DNA of 64,000 nucleotides from Lachnospira rogosae (lineage in GTDB: Bacteria > Bacillota > Clostridia > Lachnospirales > Lachnospiraceae), in the NCBI RefSeq assembly GCF_040096455.1, contig NZ_JBBMER010000001.1, positions 467,549 through 531,548 on the forward strand, written 5' to 3'. Shown piece by piece: positions 37,515 through 44,917 of this stretch. Positions within the stretch are counted from its first letter, which is position 1, and the number at the start of each line of letters is the position of its first letter. The notes below the pieces were generated by a model that saw only the letters and a list, made by a program, of their open reading frames with translations, did not search any database and was not told the origin of the DNA. The translations under genes were made by a program, and so were the position numbers.

Positions 37515-38889
37515 ATTTATTGTCAATTAATAATTCTTTTGGATTCTTTCTTAATATATTGAAAGAAGATATAATCAAAGATACAAGCAGTACTAAACTC
37601 ATAAATATAACTACATAAATTATGAATTTAGGTAATACATTTATATCTAAACTTGATAATGTCTTGTTAAATCCTTCAGCTTCTGCACCACCACCTAATT
37701 GGCTAGATGCAGATTGTCTAGCTATTTGTTTTGCTATATCGCCAGTAACCTTATTCAATATATTATTCCCAAGCTTATCAGCTGTATACCCAGCTAAGAA
37801 ATAAGAACCAACGAATGCGGGGATTGATATAAATACCATCTCAATTAGGAATTGACCAAAAATTTCTAATTTTGATATACCTAATGATAGTAATACTGCT
37901 ATTTCTTTCTTTCTGGCATTCATCCATAAGAATAATAATAATGAAACTACAACTCCTGCAAATATTAATGAGCCAACAAATAATTTATTTGAAATTGAGT
38001 AGATACCTGATATAGATTGTTGTAATGCAGGGTAATTTGATGAACTTTTAATCAAATTATATGCTCTCCAATTTATATCTAATTTCCCAAGATCTTTTAT
38101 TACACTATCAAGATTCTTATCACCTTTTACAAAGAATGTTGCATCTTGGTATACAGCTGTATCTTCTGTATTACCATAAACTTTAGCAGCTGTATGAACA
38201 TCAGTGATTAATGTATTTTCGTATAGTTCTTGTGCTGCACTTACTCCACCGCTATTATGCCCATCGAATAGACCTTTAATTTCTACTTCTACTGTTTCGT
38301 CTGCACCTTTCTCATTATCAGCATCAAATAAATTAGATTTTATTTTTATCTTATCTCCAACTTTAAGATTATTTTTTTCAGCCAAATCTTTATGCATTAA
38401 GATTTTATTTTTATCTTCATTTTCTAAATGCTTTCCTTCTACTAATTTATATGCTCCTGATACAAATTTTGTTTCTTTTGATGAGTCGTTAACTCCGGTT
38501 AACATCACTGTTCTTTTAAAATTCTTCGCTCTTTTAGGCGATTGATTCGCAAGAGTCTCTTTAGTTTCAATAATATCATAATCAACTAAATCTGCAACAC
38601 TGTTTATTCTTTTTACATAAGAGTCTATACTATCTGTTTGAGATATCTTTTTAATATCTTCACCCTTTACATTTCCTCCACCTCTAGGTGTTCCTGGATT
38701 TACCTGTCTATTTATCTCCATAGAAAAACTATTTGTTATATTAGCAAATGTTTCCTTTGAAGCTCTGTCCGTAGCATCTTTAATAGATAAACTTATAAGA
38801 CTTAAAGTTGACATAGCCAAAATGACTAACATAATAATTATTGATTTTAAGCTTTTTCTAGTTACATAAGCAAATGCATTTTTTATCAT
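37513..38889 (-). CDS. FtsX-type ABC permease (Vex3-like)
   Basis: 458 residues: one N-terminal membrane helix (MIKNAFAYVTRKSLKSIIIMLVILA), a large MacB-type periplasm-facing/outside domain of about 270 residues, then three C-terminal helices with the FtsX motif MNARKKEIAVLLSLGISKLEIFGQF near 325. Such permeases export peptides or sense antimicrobial peptides. ATG 38889 overlaps the ATPase stop by one base. The N-terminus closely matches that of the permease at 39555-40832 (MIKNA.AY.TRK), so the two arose by duplication. Confidence 0.9.
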   Translation of the reverse strand: MIKNAFAYVTRKSLKSIIIMLVILAMSTLSLISLSIKDATDRASKETFANITNSFSMEINRQVNPGTPRGGGNVKGEDIKKISQTDSIDSYVKRINSVADLVDYDIIETKETLANQSPKRAKNFKRTVMLTGVNDSSKETKFVSGAYKLVEGKHLENEDKNKILMHKDLAEKNNLKVGDKIKIKSNLFDADNEKGADETVEVEIKGLFDGHNSGGVSAAQELYENTLITDVHTAAKVYGNTEDTAVYQDATFFVKGDKNLDSVIKDLGKLDINWRAYNLIKSSSNYPALQQSISGIYSISNKLFVGSLIFAGVVVSLLLFLWMNARKKEIAVLLSLGISKLEIFGQFLIEMVFISIPAFVGSYFLAGYTADKLGNNILNKVTGDIAKQIARQSASSQLGGGAEAEGFNKTLSSLDINVLPKFIIYVVIFMSLVLLVSLIISSFNILRKNPKELLIDNK

Positions 38890-39545
38890 TATTCAACCTC
38901 CAAATTCATTTTATTTACTTTTTTCAACTTTTTACCACTTAGTTCTAAAATGATATCTGCAGAATCTGCTACTTCCTTACTATGTGTTACAACTATTACA
39001 CATTTATCTCTATCTTTAGCTAATGTCTTTAATATATTAATTATTTCTCTAGCAGTAACACTATCCAGATTACCAGTAGGCTCATCAGCTAGTATTATTG
39101 GAGCATCTGATACCAATGCTCTGGCAATAGCTACTCTTTGCTGCTGTCCACCAGATAATTTCATAACATTTCTTTTTATTTGTTTTTTATCTAAGCCCAG
39201 TTCAAACAAGATACCTTCATCTGCTGATTTATTCACCAATCTAATATTTTCAATCGGCGATAAATAATCTATTAAATTATAGTTTTGAAACACTAAAGAT
39301 ATATTATTTTTTCTATGATTACTATATCCTTTCTTTTGTATATCTTCATTCTTAAACAATATTTGTCCTGTTTGAGGTTTATCAAGTCCAGCAAGTAAGG
39401 AAAGAAGTGTAGATTTTCCTGCTCCTGACTTTCCTACTATCGCATAAAACTTCCCAAGTTCAAATTTTTGATTTACTCCTGACAAAACTTTTTCTTTAGA
39501 ATTGGCATAACTATATGATACATTCTTTATTTCTAATATTTCCAT
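38889..39545 (-). CDS. ABC ATPase of MacB/LolD type (Vex2-like)
   Basis: 218 residues, a minimal ATPase domain. Walker A GKSGAGKST near 38, signature LSGGQQQRVAIARAL near 131, Walker B IILADEPTGNLDS near 152, H-loop VTHS near 188. GGAG lies six bases before ATG 39545. It sits between two permease genes, which it presumably serves as one transporter. Confidence 0.94.
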   Translation of the reverse strand: MEILEIKNVSYSYANSKEKVLSGVNQKFELGKFYAIVGKSGAGKSTLLSLLAGLDKPQTGQILFKNEDIQKKGYSNHRKNNISLVFQNYNLIDYLSPIENIRLVNKSADEGILFELGLDKKQIKRNVMKLSGGQQQRVAIARALVSDAPIILADEPTGNLDSVTAREIINILKTLAKDRDKCVIVVTHSKEVADSADIILELSGKKLKKVNKMNLEVE

Positions 39546-39554
39546 AATTTTCTC

Positions 39555-40832
39555 CTAACTTATTTTTGATAATATTTCTTTAGGCTTCTTGATTAATATT
39601 AATGAAGAAGCAAATACAACTGATAAAACAATAATACTTATTAATATTAAATAACTTTGTCCAAGTGTTGTAATATTTAACATAAAACTACTATCATTTA
39701 TTAAATTTCCACCAGAAATCATTGAGTTCTCTGAGTTAATTAATCCACCTGCAATTACTTTTATCAATACATTTCCTAAAAATAAGGAAGATATTATACT
39801 TGGTATCGATATGAATAATAACTCGAATATAAATTGCATTATAATTTGTATCTTAGATGTTCCAATAGATAAAAATATACCTATTTCATAAATTCTTTCT
39901 CTTAACCATAGAATCAAAATCAATGAAAGAACAATAATCCCGCCTAACATAATAGAATAAGTCATTATTTTTATCATATGTTTTATTCCACTCACTGACT
40001 CTAAAGACTCTTCAAATGCATTAGAATCTTTTTGAACAAAATACTTTGACTCATCAATCTTAAGCTCTTTCAATTTGTTTAAGGCTAAGTCTGTAGATTC
40101 TGCGCTACTAGAATACATTAAAATTTTATTTGCAATTTTGTTATTTTCTGATTTATTTAATATCTCTTGGCTTGTTGAATAATCTACAAACACCATATTT
40201 TCACTAAAATCAGAAGATAATCCTGTATATGTTTCTTGTTTTTTACCAGAAAAGATTCCTATAATTTTAAATTTATGACTTTTTATTTTTTCACTTTCTT
40301 CAATGTCAAGTAATTCAAGATTAACTTCATCACCTAATTTTAGATTATTTTGTTTAGCAAATTCTTCATGAACAATAATTGAATTCTTATCATTTTCTTC
40401 TATATTTTTTCCTTCTTTAATTGTAAACACTCTACTGCTAAACAAAATATTTCTTTTAGTATTATTTGTAGCTTCGAATGAAACAACATTCTTAAATTCG
40501 TCAGATAAATCTTCTCTATTTATTCTTTGTTCTCCGCTAACTACTTTAGCATCTTTTAGTTTTGCTAATCCATCATATTGAATTATTATTTTTTCAACTT
40601 CTTTTATTTTTTCAATATCTTTAAATTGATTAACGTTAAAATATTTACCATCTTTTTTTGTTATTGAAATTGAAGAATTAGAACTTTCATATAAAGTCTT
40701 TTCTATTTCATTGCTTGATTTCATTATTGTTAAACAAGAATACAAACAAGATAGAACTATAGTCAATATGATAAAAATTATTAAAGTTCGATTTCTCTTT
40801 CTTGTAATATATGCTATAGCATTTTTTATCAC
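39555..40832 (-). CDS. FtsX-type ABC permease (Vex1-like)
   Basis: 425 residues with the same plan as the downstream permease: N-terminal helix (MIKNAIAYITRKRNRTLIIF), large outside domain, and three C-terminal helices with the ERIYEIGIFLSIGTSKIQIIMQF motif. The start is GTG 40832, 11 bases after AAAGGAG; residue alignment to the sister permease supports it. It is the first gene of the operon and follows a promoter with OmpR-family-type direct repeats. Confidence 0.9.
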   Translation of the reverse strand: MIKNAIAYITRKRNRTLIIFIILTIVLSCLYSCLTIMKSSNEIEKTLYESSNSSISITKKDGKYFNVNQFKDIEKIKEVEKIIIQYDGLAKLKDAKVVSGEQRINREDLSDEFKNVVSFEATNNTKRNILFSSRVFTIKEGKNIEENDKNSIIVHEEFAKQNNLKLGDEVNLELLDIEESEKIKSHKFKIIGIFSGKKQETYTGLSSDFSENMVFVDYSTSQEILNKSENNKIANKILMYSSSAESTDLALNKLKELKIDESKYFVQKDSNAFEESLESVSGIKHMIKIMTYSIMLGGIIVLSLILILWLRERIYEIGIFLSIGTSKIQIIMQFIFELLFISIPSIISSLFLGNVLIKVIAGGLINSENSMISGGNLINDSSFMLNITTLGQSYLILISIIVLSVVFASSLILIKKPKEILSKIS

Positions 40833-40885
40833 TTTACTAACTACTCCTTTCTATTTTTTAGTATTTCATAACTGCTTTCAATAAC

Positions 40886-40918
40886 ATTCTACATAGCTTT
40901 TATGAAACGTTTATGAAA
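40886..40918 (-). promoter_or_regulatory. Operon promoter with 11-bp-period direct repeat
   Basis: On the minus strand two exact copies of TTTCATAAA (40918-40910 and 40907-40899) are spaced 11 bases apart, followed after seven bases by TAGAAT (40891-40886), a -10-like box. No -35 consensus is present. Tandem 9-mers on an 11-bp period where the -35 would be are typical sites for an OmpR-family activator, probably the regulator encoded at 36763-37416. Confidence 0.6.
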
Positions 40919-40964
40919 TATAATTTTTTATTTTTCCAAACTATTGTATAATAATATAAGCATT

Positions 40965-41018
40965 ATGTTTAAAATTGTTCTTACACGATTAGTATATGAT
41001 CTATTAGTATATGAGTAA
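40965..41018 (+). CDS. Putative 17-residue leader peptide of an orphan attenuator
   Basis: ATG 40965 to TAA 41018 encodes MFKIVLTRLVYDLLVYE, with a 15-base direct repeat (ATTAGTATATGA twice) producing the repeated LVY. A TATAAT box lies at 40947-40952, so the transcript would be almost leaderless; no ribosome binding site is seen. It is followed by a perfect 8-bp hairpin (GTAAGTGT/ACACTTAC, 41024-41043) and a terminator. The layout resembles translation attenuators of antibiotic-resistance genes, but no gene follows. Confidence 0.3.
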   Translation: MFKIVLTRLVYDLLVYE

Positions 41019-41055
41019 GCACAGTAAGTGTACGGACACTTACGAAAAAATTGAT

Positions 41056-41086
41056 GAAGCAGTCCTCTGGGATATGCTTCTTTTTT
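41056..41086 (+). terminator. Plus-strand terminator of the orphan leader
   Basis: GAAGCA (41056-41061) pairs with TGCTTC (41075-41080), followed by TTTTTT. A second AAGCA at 41017-41021, overlapping the end of the leader ORF, could pair with the same TGCTT as an alternative, so attenuation is structurally possible. Confidence 0.6.
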
Positions 41087-41089
41087 CAA

Positions 41090-41115
41090 ATAAAAAGACG
41101 ATAGTTTTTCTATCG
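41090..41115 (-). terminator. Minus-strand terminator before the island operon
   Basis: CGATAG-AAAAA-CTATCG followed on the minus strand by TCTTTTTATTT. It should stop transcripts coming from rlmD and the ClbS/DfsB fragment. Confidence 0.65.
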
Positions 41116-41161
41116 CCTTTGATAACCTATTTATGAAATTTTTAACTTTACTGTCTGTAAT

Positions 41162-41337
41162 TTATAATACTATTTTCTTCCATTTTCTAATTTTGTTCCT
41201 GAAAGTTTTAAAAGGAGCTACAGTATTCACATGAATAAACTTATAAACTTCCCACACTGCTGTTTTAGTCGCATCATCAGCCCATTTTCTTATATGTGGT
41301 TTAAATAATTCTTCATCACTTAATGAATCAATCCAAG
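41162..41337 (-). pseudogene. ClbS/DfsB (DUF1706) family gene, C-terminal fragment
   Basis: Minus-strand frame reads WIDSLSDEELFKPHIRKW at its start and ends HVNTVAPFKTFRNKIRKWKK plus three residues and TAA (41164-41162). This is the C-terminal third of a ClbS/DfsB-type four-helix-bundle protein as I remember the family. Nothing upstream encodes the missing part: the frame begins exactly where rlmD ends. It therefore looks like a deletion scar. Confidence 0.6.
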
Positions 41338-42546
41338 CTAATCCAGCTTAATTTCAACATCTATATGCTTATCGACATCAAGTTTGGACAATAACACTAC
41401 CGTCTCTACATGGTCACAAAAAGGGAACATATCAAATGGTCTGCACTCCAAAACCTTATATCCACCTTTCATAAGCATATCAACATCCCTTTTCTGAGTA
41501 TCTGGATTGCACGATACATACACAACTCTTTCTGGCTTAATCTTAAGTACCGACTCAAGAAATTCCTGACTGCTGCCACTTCTTGGAGGATCCATTATAA
41601 CAACATCAGCCCTCTTATGTGTGGCATATTCAACAAGAAACTTTCCAGCATCATCATTCACAAATCTAATATTCTTTATATTGTTAATCTTAGCGTTGAC
41701 CTCTGCATCTTTTACCGCATCTGCATTTAACTCAACCCCTATAACCTGTCCTGCCTTTGCAGAAGCTGCTATTCCTATTGTTCCTATTCCACAATAAGCG
41801 TCAATAACTGTATCCTTCTTAGTTATTCCAGCCATATTTATCGCCGCCTTGTATAACTTTTCTGTCTGCTGGTGGTTAATCTGATAGAAAGATGATGGGC
41901 TTATTCTAAATCTGTAGCCACATAACACATCTTCAATATATCCATTGCCTGTAAGCACTATATTTCTTGGTCCTAACACCATACTTGTATTGTATTTATT
42001 AACATTCTGTACGATTGTATTAATCTCTGGGTGCTTCTCTTTTAATGCTTTAAGAAAATGTGTCTTAGACGGAAATGCAACATCAGCCGTCACAATAACA
42101 AGCATAATCTCCTTAGTTGAAAAGCCTTTTCTTAAAAGAATATGCCTTATAAAACCAGTTCCCTTATCTTCATTATATGGCTTGTATTTAAACGACTTAA
42201 ATAAATCTCTTAATGTAGCTATAATGCTGCTGCAGTGTGAATCTTCAAGCAGGCAGTCAGATACAGGTACTATATTGTGGCTGTTCTCTTCATATGTTCC
42301 CGTTATAATATTGCCATTCTTATCTTCACCAACAACAGCGTGAACCTTGTTACGGTAATGCACTGGTCTGTACATTCCTGTTATCTTATCTACTGGACAG
42401 ATGTCTTTAAAAAGTTTGTCTACATATCCCTGCTTTATCTTTAATTCATTATCGTATTTCATTCCTGCATAGGCACAGCTCCCACATTTTTCTGCACTTT
42501 CACAGTTAATTACACGCTTCTTCTCATCATATATATTACTTCCCAT
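41338..42546 (-). CDS. rlmD: 23S rRNA (uracil-5-)-methyltransferase RlmD/RumA family
   Basis: SAM-dependent rRNA methyltransferase with an Fe-S site. The cysteine motif CESAEKCGSCAYAG is near residues 14-27. The SAM fold and catalytic stretch ADVVIMDPPRSGS and VVYVSCNPDTQKRD (nucleophile Cys) are intact. No TRAM domain precedes it. ATG 42546 is favoured (GGAGG lies 13 bases before); a TTG further up is unlikely. The protein ends VEIKLD directly at the junction with the ClbS/DfsB fragment. Some related proteins have a longer tail after this point, so the end may have been trimmed; the catalytic domain is complete. Confidence 0.88.
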   Translation of the reverse strand: MGSNIYDEKKRVINCESAEKCGSCAYAGMKYDNELKIKQGYVDKLFKDICPVDKITGMYRPVHYRNKVHAVVGEDKNGNIITGTYEENSHNIVPVSDCLLEDSHCSSIIATLRDLFKSFKYKPYNEDKGTGFIRHILLRKGFSTKEIMLVIVTADVAFPSKTHFLKALKEKHPEINTIVQNVNKYNTSMVLGPRNIVLTGNGYIEDVLCGYRFRISPSSFYQINHQQTEKLYKAAINMAGITKKDTVIDAYCGIGTIGIAASAKAGQVIGVELNADAVKDAEVNAKINNIKNIRFVNDDAGKFLVEYATHKRADVVIMDPPRSGSSQEFLESVLKIKPERVVYVSCNPDTQKRDVDMLMKGGYKVLECRPFDMFPFCDHVETVVLLSKLDVDKHIDVEIKLD

Positions 42547-42692
42547 AACTTTTATGTTACCTCCCAACATCAAAAGGCTGTCACATATAAAATGCAACAG
42601 CCTGTAAATTCTATTATTAATATTACAAATGACAATATTATGCAGTAATCATTATATCAGCAAATATCCATGCATAAAATCAAAATCTGAAA

Positions 42693-43082
42693 TTACATAA
42701 TTTCACTGTCATCGCCATTGCTGACAATCTTAACCTTGCCTTCATATAACTCTTCTACAGCTATTGAAAGTGGCTTCATATTCTCTGCATTATCGATAAG
42801 AGGTGTTCCTATCTGAAGCTTTCTCGCCTCATCTGGTGTTGTAAGCGGCTTTGGCTCATTCTTCTTATCCTTATTATCCTTTTCCTTTTCCTTTGGAGCG
42901 TTCTCAGCCTCAATACGAGCCTTTCTAACCTTCTCCTCTATTGTTCTTGCATCAATAATCTCTTTAGCTCTTGCGGCAGTAGCCTTAACAATTGAATAAC
43001 GGCTCTGTACGATTGGCTGTTCGCCGTCCTCTACCTCACTATTAACAACTGCCATTAATTCTGAATATGATGGATGTAACAT
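42693..43082 (-). CDS. rpoZ: RNA polymerase omega subunit
   Basis: Small RNA polymerase subunit. The N-terminal MLHPSYSELM...SRYSIVKATAARAKEI matches omega, with the helix that binds the beta-prime subunit. At 129 residues it is longer than the usual 70-90, because of a charged Lys/Glu insertion (about 55-80) and a C-terminal tail. It lies two bases after gmk, the conserved gmk-rpoZ arrangement. Confidence 0.9.
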   Translation of the reverse strand: MLHPSYSELMAVVNSEVEDGEQPIVQSRYSIVKATAARAKEIIDARTIEEKVRKARIEAENAPKEKEKDNKDKKNEPKPLTTPDEARKLQIGTPLIDNAENMKPLSIAVEELYEGKVKIVSNGDDSEIM

Positions 43083-43084
43083 TA

Positions 43085-43717
43085 TTATTCTCCTTTCTCA
43101 TAAGCTTTAAGCTCTTCTTTAATATTATTAATTAAACTCATATTGTTAACTGCTTTTCTCTTCTCACTGTTAACTATAGAATGAATTGCCTCAACACAAT
43201 CATCCACTTTATCATTGATAACTATATAGTTATAATTCTCTACGCCCTTAGCCTCATCACTGGCTCTTTGCAGTCTTGCCTTTATTGTGGCTTCATCTTC
43301 TGTTCCACGTCCTACAAGTCTTCTCTCTAATTCTTCTGCACTTGGTGGCATAATGAATAAAAGAACTGCATCTGGATACATCTTCTTAATATTAAGTGCA
43401 CCCTGAATCTCGATTTCAAGTATCACATTCTTACCTGCTTCAAGCTGTTCCTCGACATATGCCTTAGGTGTTCCATAATAGTTGCTGACATACTTTGCAT
43501 ACTCAATCAATTCAGAATTATCAATCATACTCTCAAATTCTTCTGTTGATTTAAAGAAATACTCTCTTCCATTCTGTTCACCTTCTCTTGGTGAGCGGGT
43601 TGTCGCTGAGATAGATAGAGCATAATCATTATGAAGCTCTAATAATCTCTTAACTACAGTTCCCTTTCCAGCTCCTGAGAAACCTGAAATTACAAGTAAT
43701 AAACCTTTCTCTTTCAT
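43085..43717 (-). CDS. gmk: Guanylate kinase
   Basis: Phosphorylates GMP to GDP. P-loop GFSGAGKGT at residues 10-18; GMP-binding TTRSPREGEQNGREYFF near 39-55. ATG 43717 (MKEKGLLLVISG) is chosen because GGAG lies seven bases upstream and the family starts here; a longer frame to 43804 has no support. Length 210 is normal. Part of a yicC-gmk-rpoZ cluster. Confidence 0.95.
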   Translation of the reverse strand: MKEKGLLLVISGFSGAGKGTVVKRLLELHNDYALSISATTRSPREGEQNGREYFFKSTEEFESMIDNSELIEYAKYVSNYYGTPKAYVEEQLEAGKNVILEIEIQGALNIKKMYPDAVLLFIMPPSAEELERRLVGRGTEDEATIKARLQRASDEAKGVENYNYIVINDKVDDCVEAIHSIVNSEKRKAVNNMSLINNIKEELKAYEKGE

Positions 43718-43810
43718 CTCTATTCTCCAATCTGTAAATACCTGTTGGCACGCACACAACATAAGTGTACAAGTTATTATACAGAAATACACCGATTCGT
43801 GCAAGCTTTT

Positions 43811-44689
43811 TTATTCTATATTCTGTATCTGTTCCCTTATTTTTTCTATTTCTGTCTTTAAATCTATAGCTGCATTTGATATTTCTATATTATTCGCCTT
43901 AGATAAAGTTGTATTGGCTTCCCTGTTCATCTCCTGTGCTATGAAATCCATCTTTCTTCCAATCCCTCCGTCTTCGTTAAGGCATTTTCTTGCGTGTTCA
44001 ATATGACTTCTTAATCTTACTGTCTCCTCATCTACGCATACTTTATCAGCATATATAATCACCTCAGAAGCTATCCTGTTCTTATCTATATCAGCATCTG
44101 AAAGGATTTCTTCCATCTTGGCTTCTAACTTCTTCTTATAATCTTCTATTATCTGTGGATTTTTTGTTTCAATATAAGAAACAAGCTCCTCCATATGGTC
44201 TAACTTTAACAAAAGATCATTCTTTAAGTTCTCACCCTCAATAATTCTTGTATCAGCAAGCCCCTTGCAGGCTTCTTCTATTGCCTCATTAATAAAGTTC
44301 CACAATTCTTCTTCATCTTCCTGCGATTCTTCCATTGTGATAACCTCTGGGTATCTTGACAAAGCTCCAACAGTAATATCATTTCTTATATTAAAACGCT
44401 CCTCCATCTGTCTGAATATATTCATATATTCCCGTGCTATGCTTTCATTAAACTTAAGGCTTACATTGCTCTCTGAATTATCCTCGTATGTAATAAATAC
44501 ATCAATCTTTCCCCTTGATGCATATTTCTTAATTGTATCCCTTATTCTTGCCTCAAATATATTAAGCTTTTTAGGCATCTTTATACTGTTCTCAAGAAAT
44601 CTGTGGTTCACCGACTTAATCTCTACTGTTATTTTACGGTTGCCTCTCTCTATCTCGCTTCTTCCAAAGCCAGTCATACTTTTTATCAT
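43811..44689 (-). CDS. yicC: YicC/YloC family endoribonuclease
   Basis: 292-residue member of the YicC family, shown in E. coli and B. subtilis to have endoribonuclease activity. It starts IKSMTGFGRSE and holds the NHRFLE motif near 30; the C-terminal DUF1732 part reads GRKMDFIAQEMNREANTTLSKA. ATG 44689 follows GAGG by eight bases. In many Firmicutes a remA gene lies between yicC and gmk; here the 93-bp gap leaves no room for one. Confidence 0.93.
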   Translation of the reverse strand: MIKSMTGFGRSEIERGNRKITVEIKSVNHRFLENSIKMPKKLNIFEARIRDTIKKYASRGKIDVFITYEDNSESNVSLKFNESIAREYMNIFRQMEERFNIRNDITVGALSRYPEVITMEESQEDEEELWNFINEAIEEACKGLADTRIIEGENLKNDLLLKLDHMEELVSYIETKNPQIIEDYKKKLEAKMEEILSDADIDKNRIASEVIIYADKVCVDEETVRLRSHIEHARKCLNEDGGIGRKMDFIAQEMNREANTTLSKANNIEISNAAIDLKTEIEKIREQIQNIE

Positions 44690-44917
44690 CAAAGTGTCCT
44701 CATTTCATTTATTCATTGTTGATAACATTAAAAAATATTTTAATACTAAATGTAGTTTAATACATCGCTTATTAAACATCAACTTACATATCAAACTTTT
44801 AATTACAACTGCTAATTATATCAATTTTACTTTAACCATACAAGACAACATCTATAAAATGTGCTATCATTTATTCTAAAGTATTAATGGCGTACCAATA
44901 CGCCAGAATGGAGTATT

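Noticed and set aside
40860..40895. Pep27-like peptide gene before the vex-like operon
   Set aside because: The only short frame there (nine codons, starting inside the -10 box) would not be transcribed from its own start and has no ribosome binding site.
34736..41337. Prophage or integrative element
   Set aside because: Despite an HNH domain there is no integrase, capsid, portal, relaxase or transposase gene, and no direct-repeat attachment sites were found.
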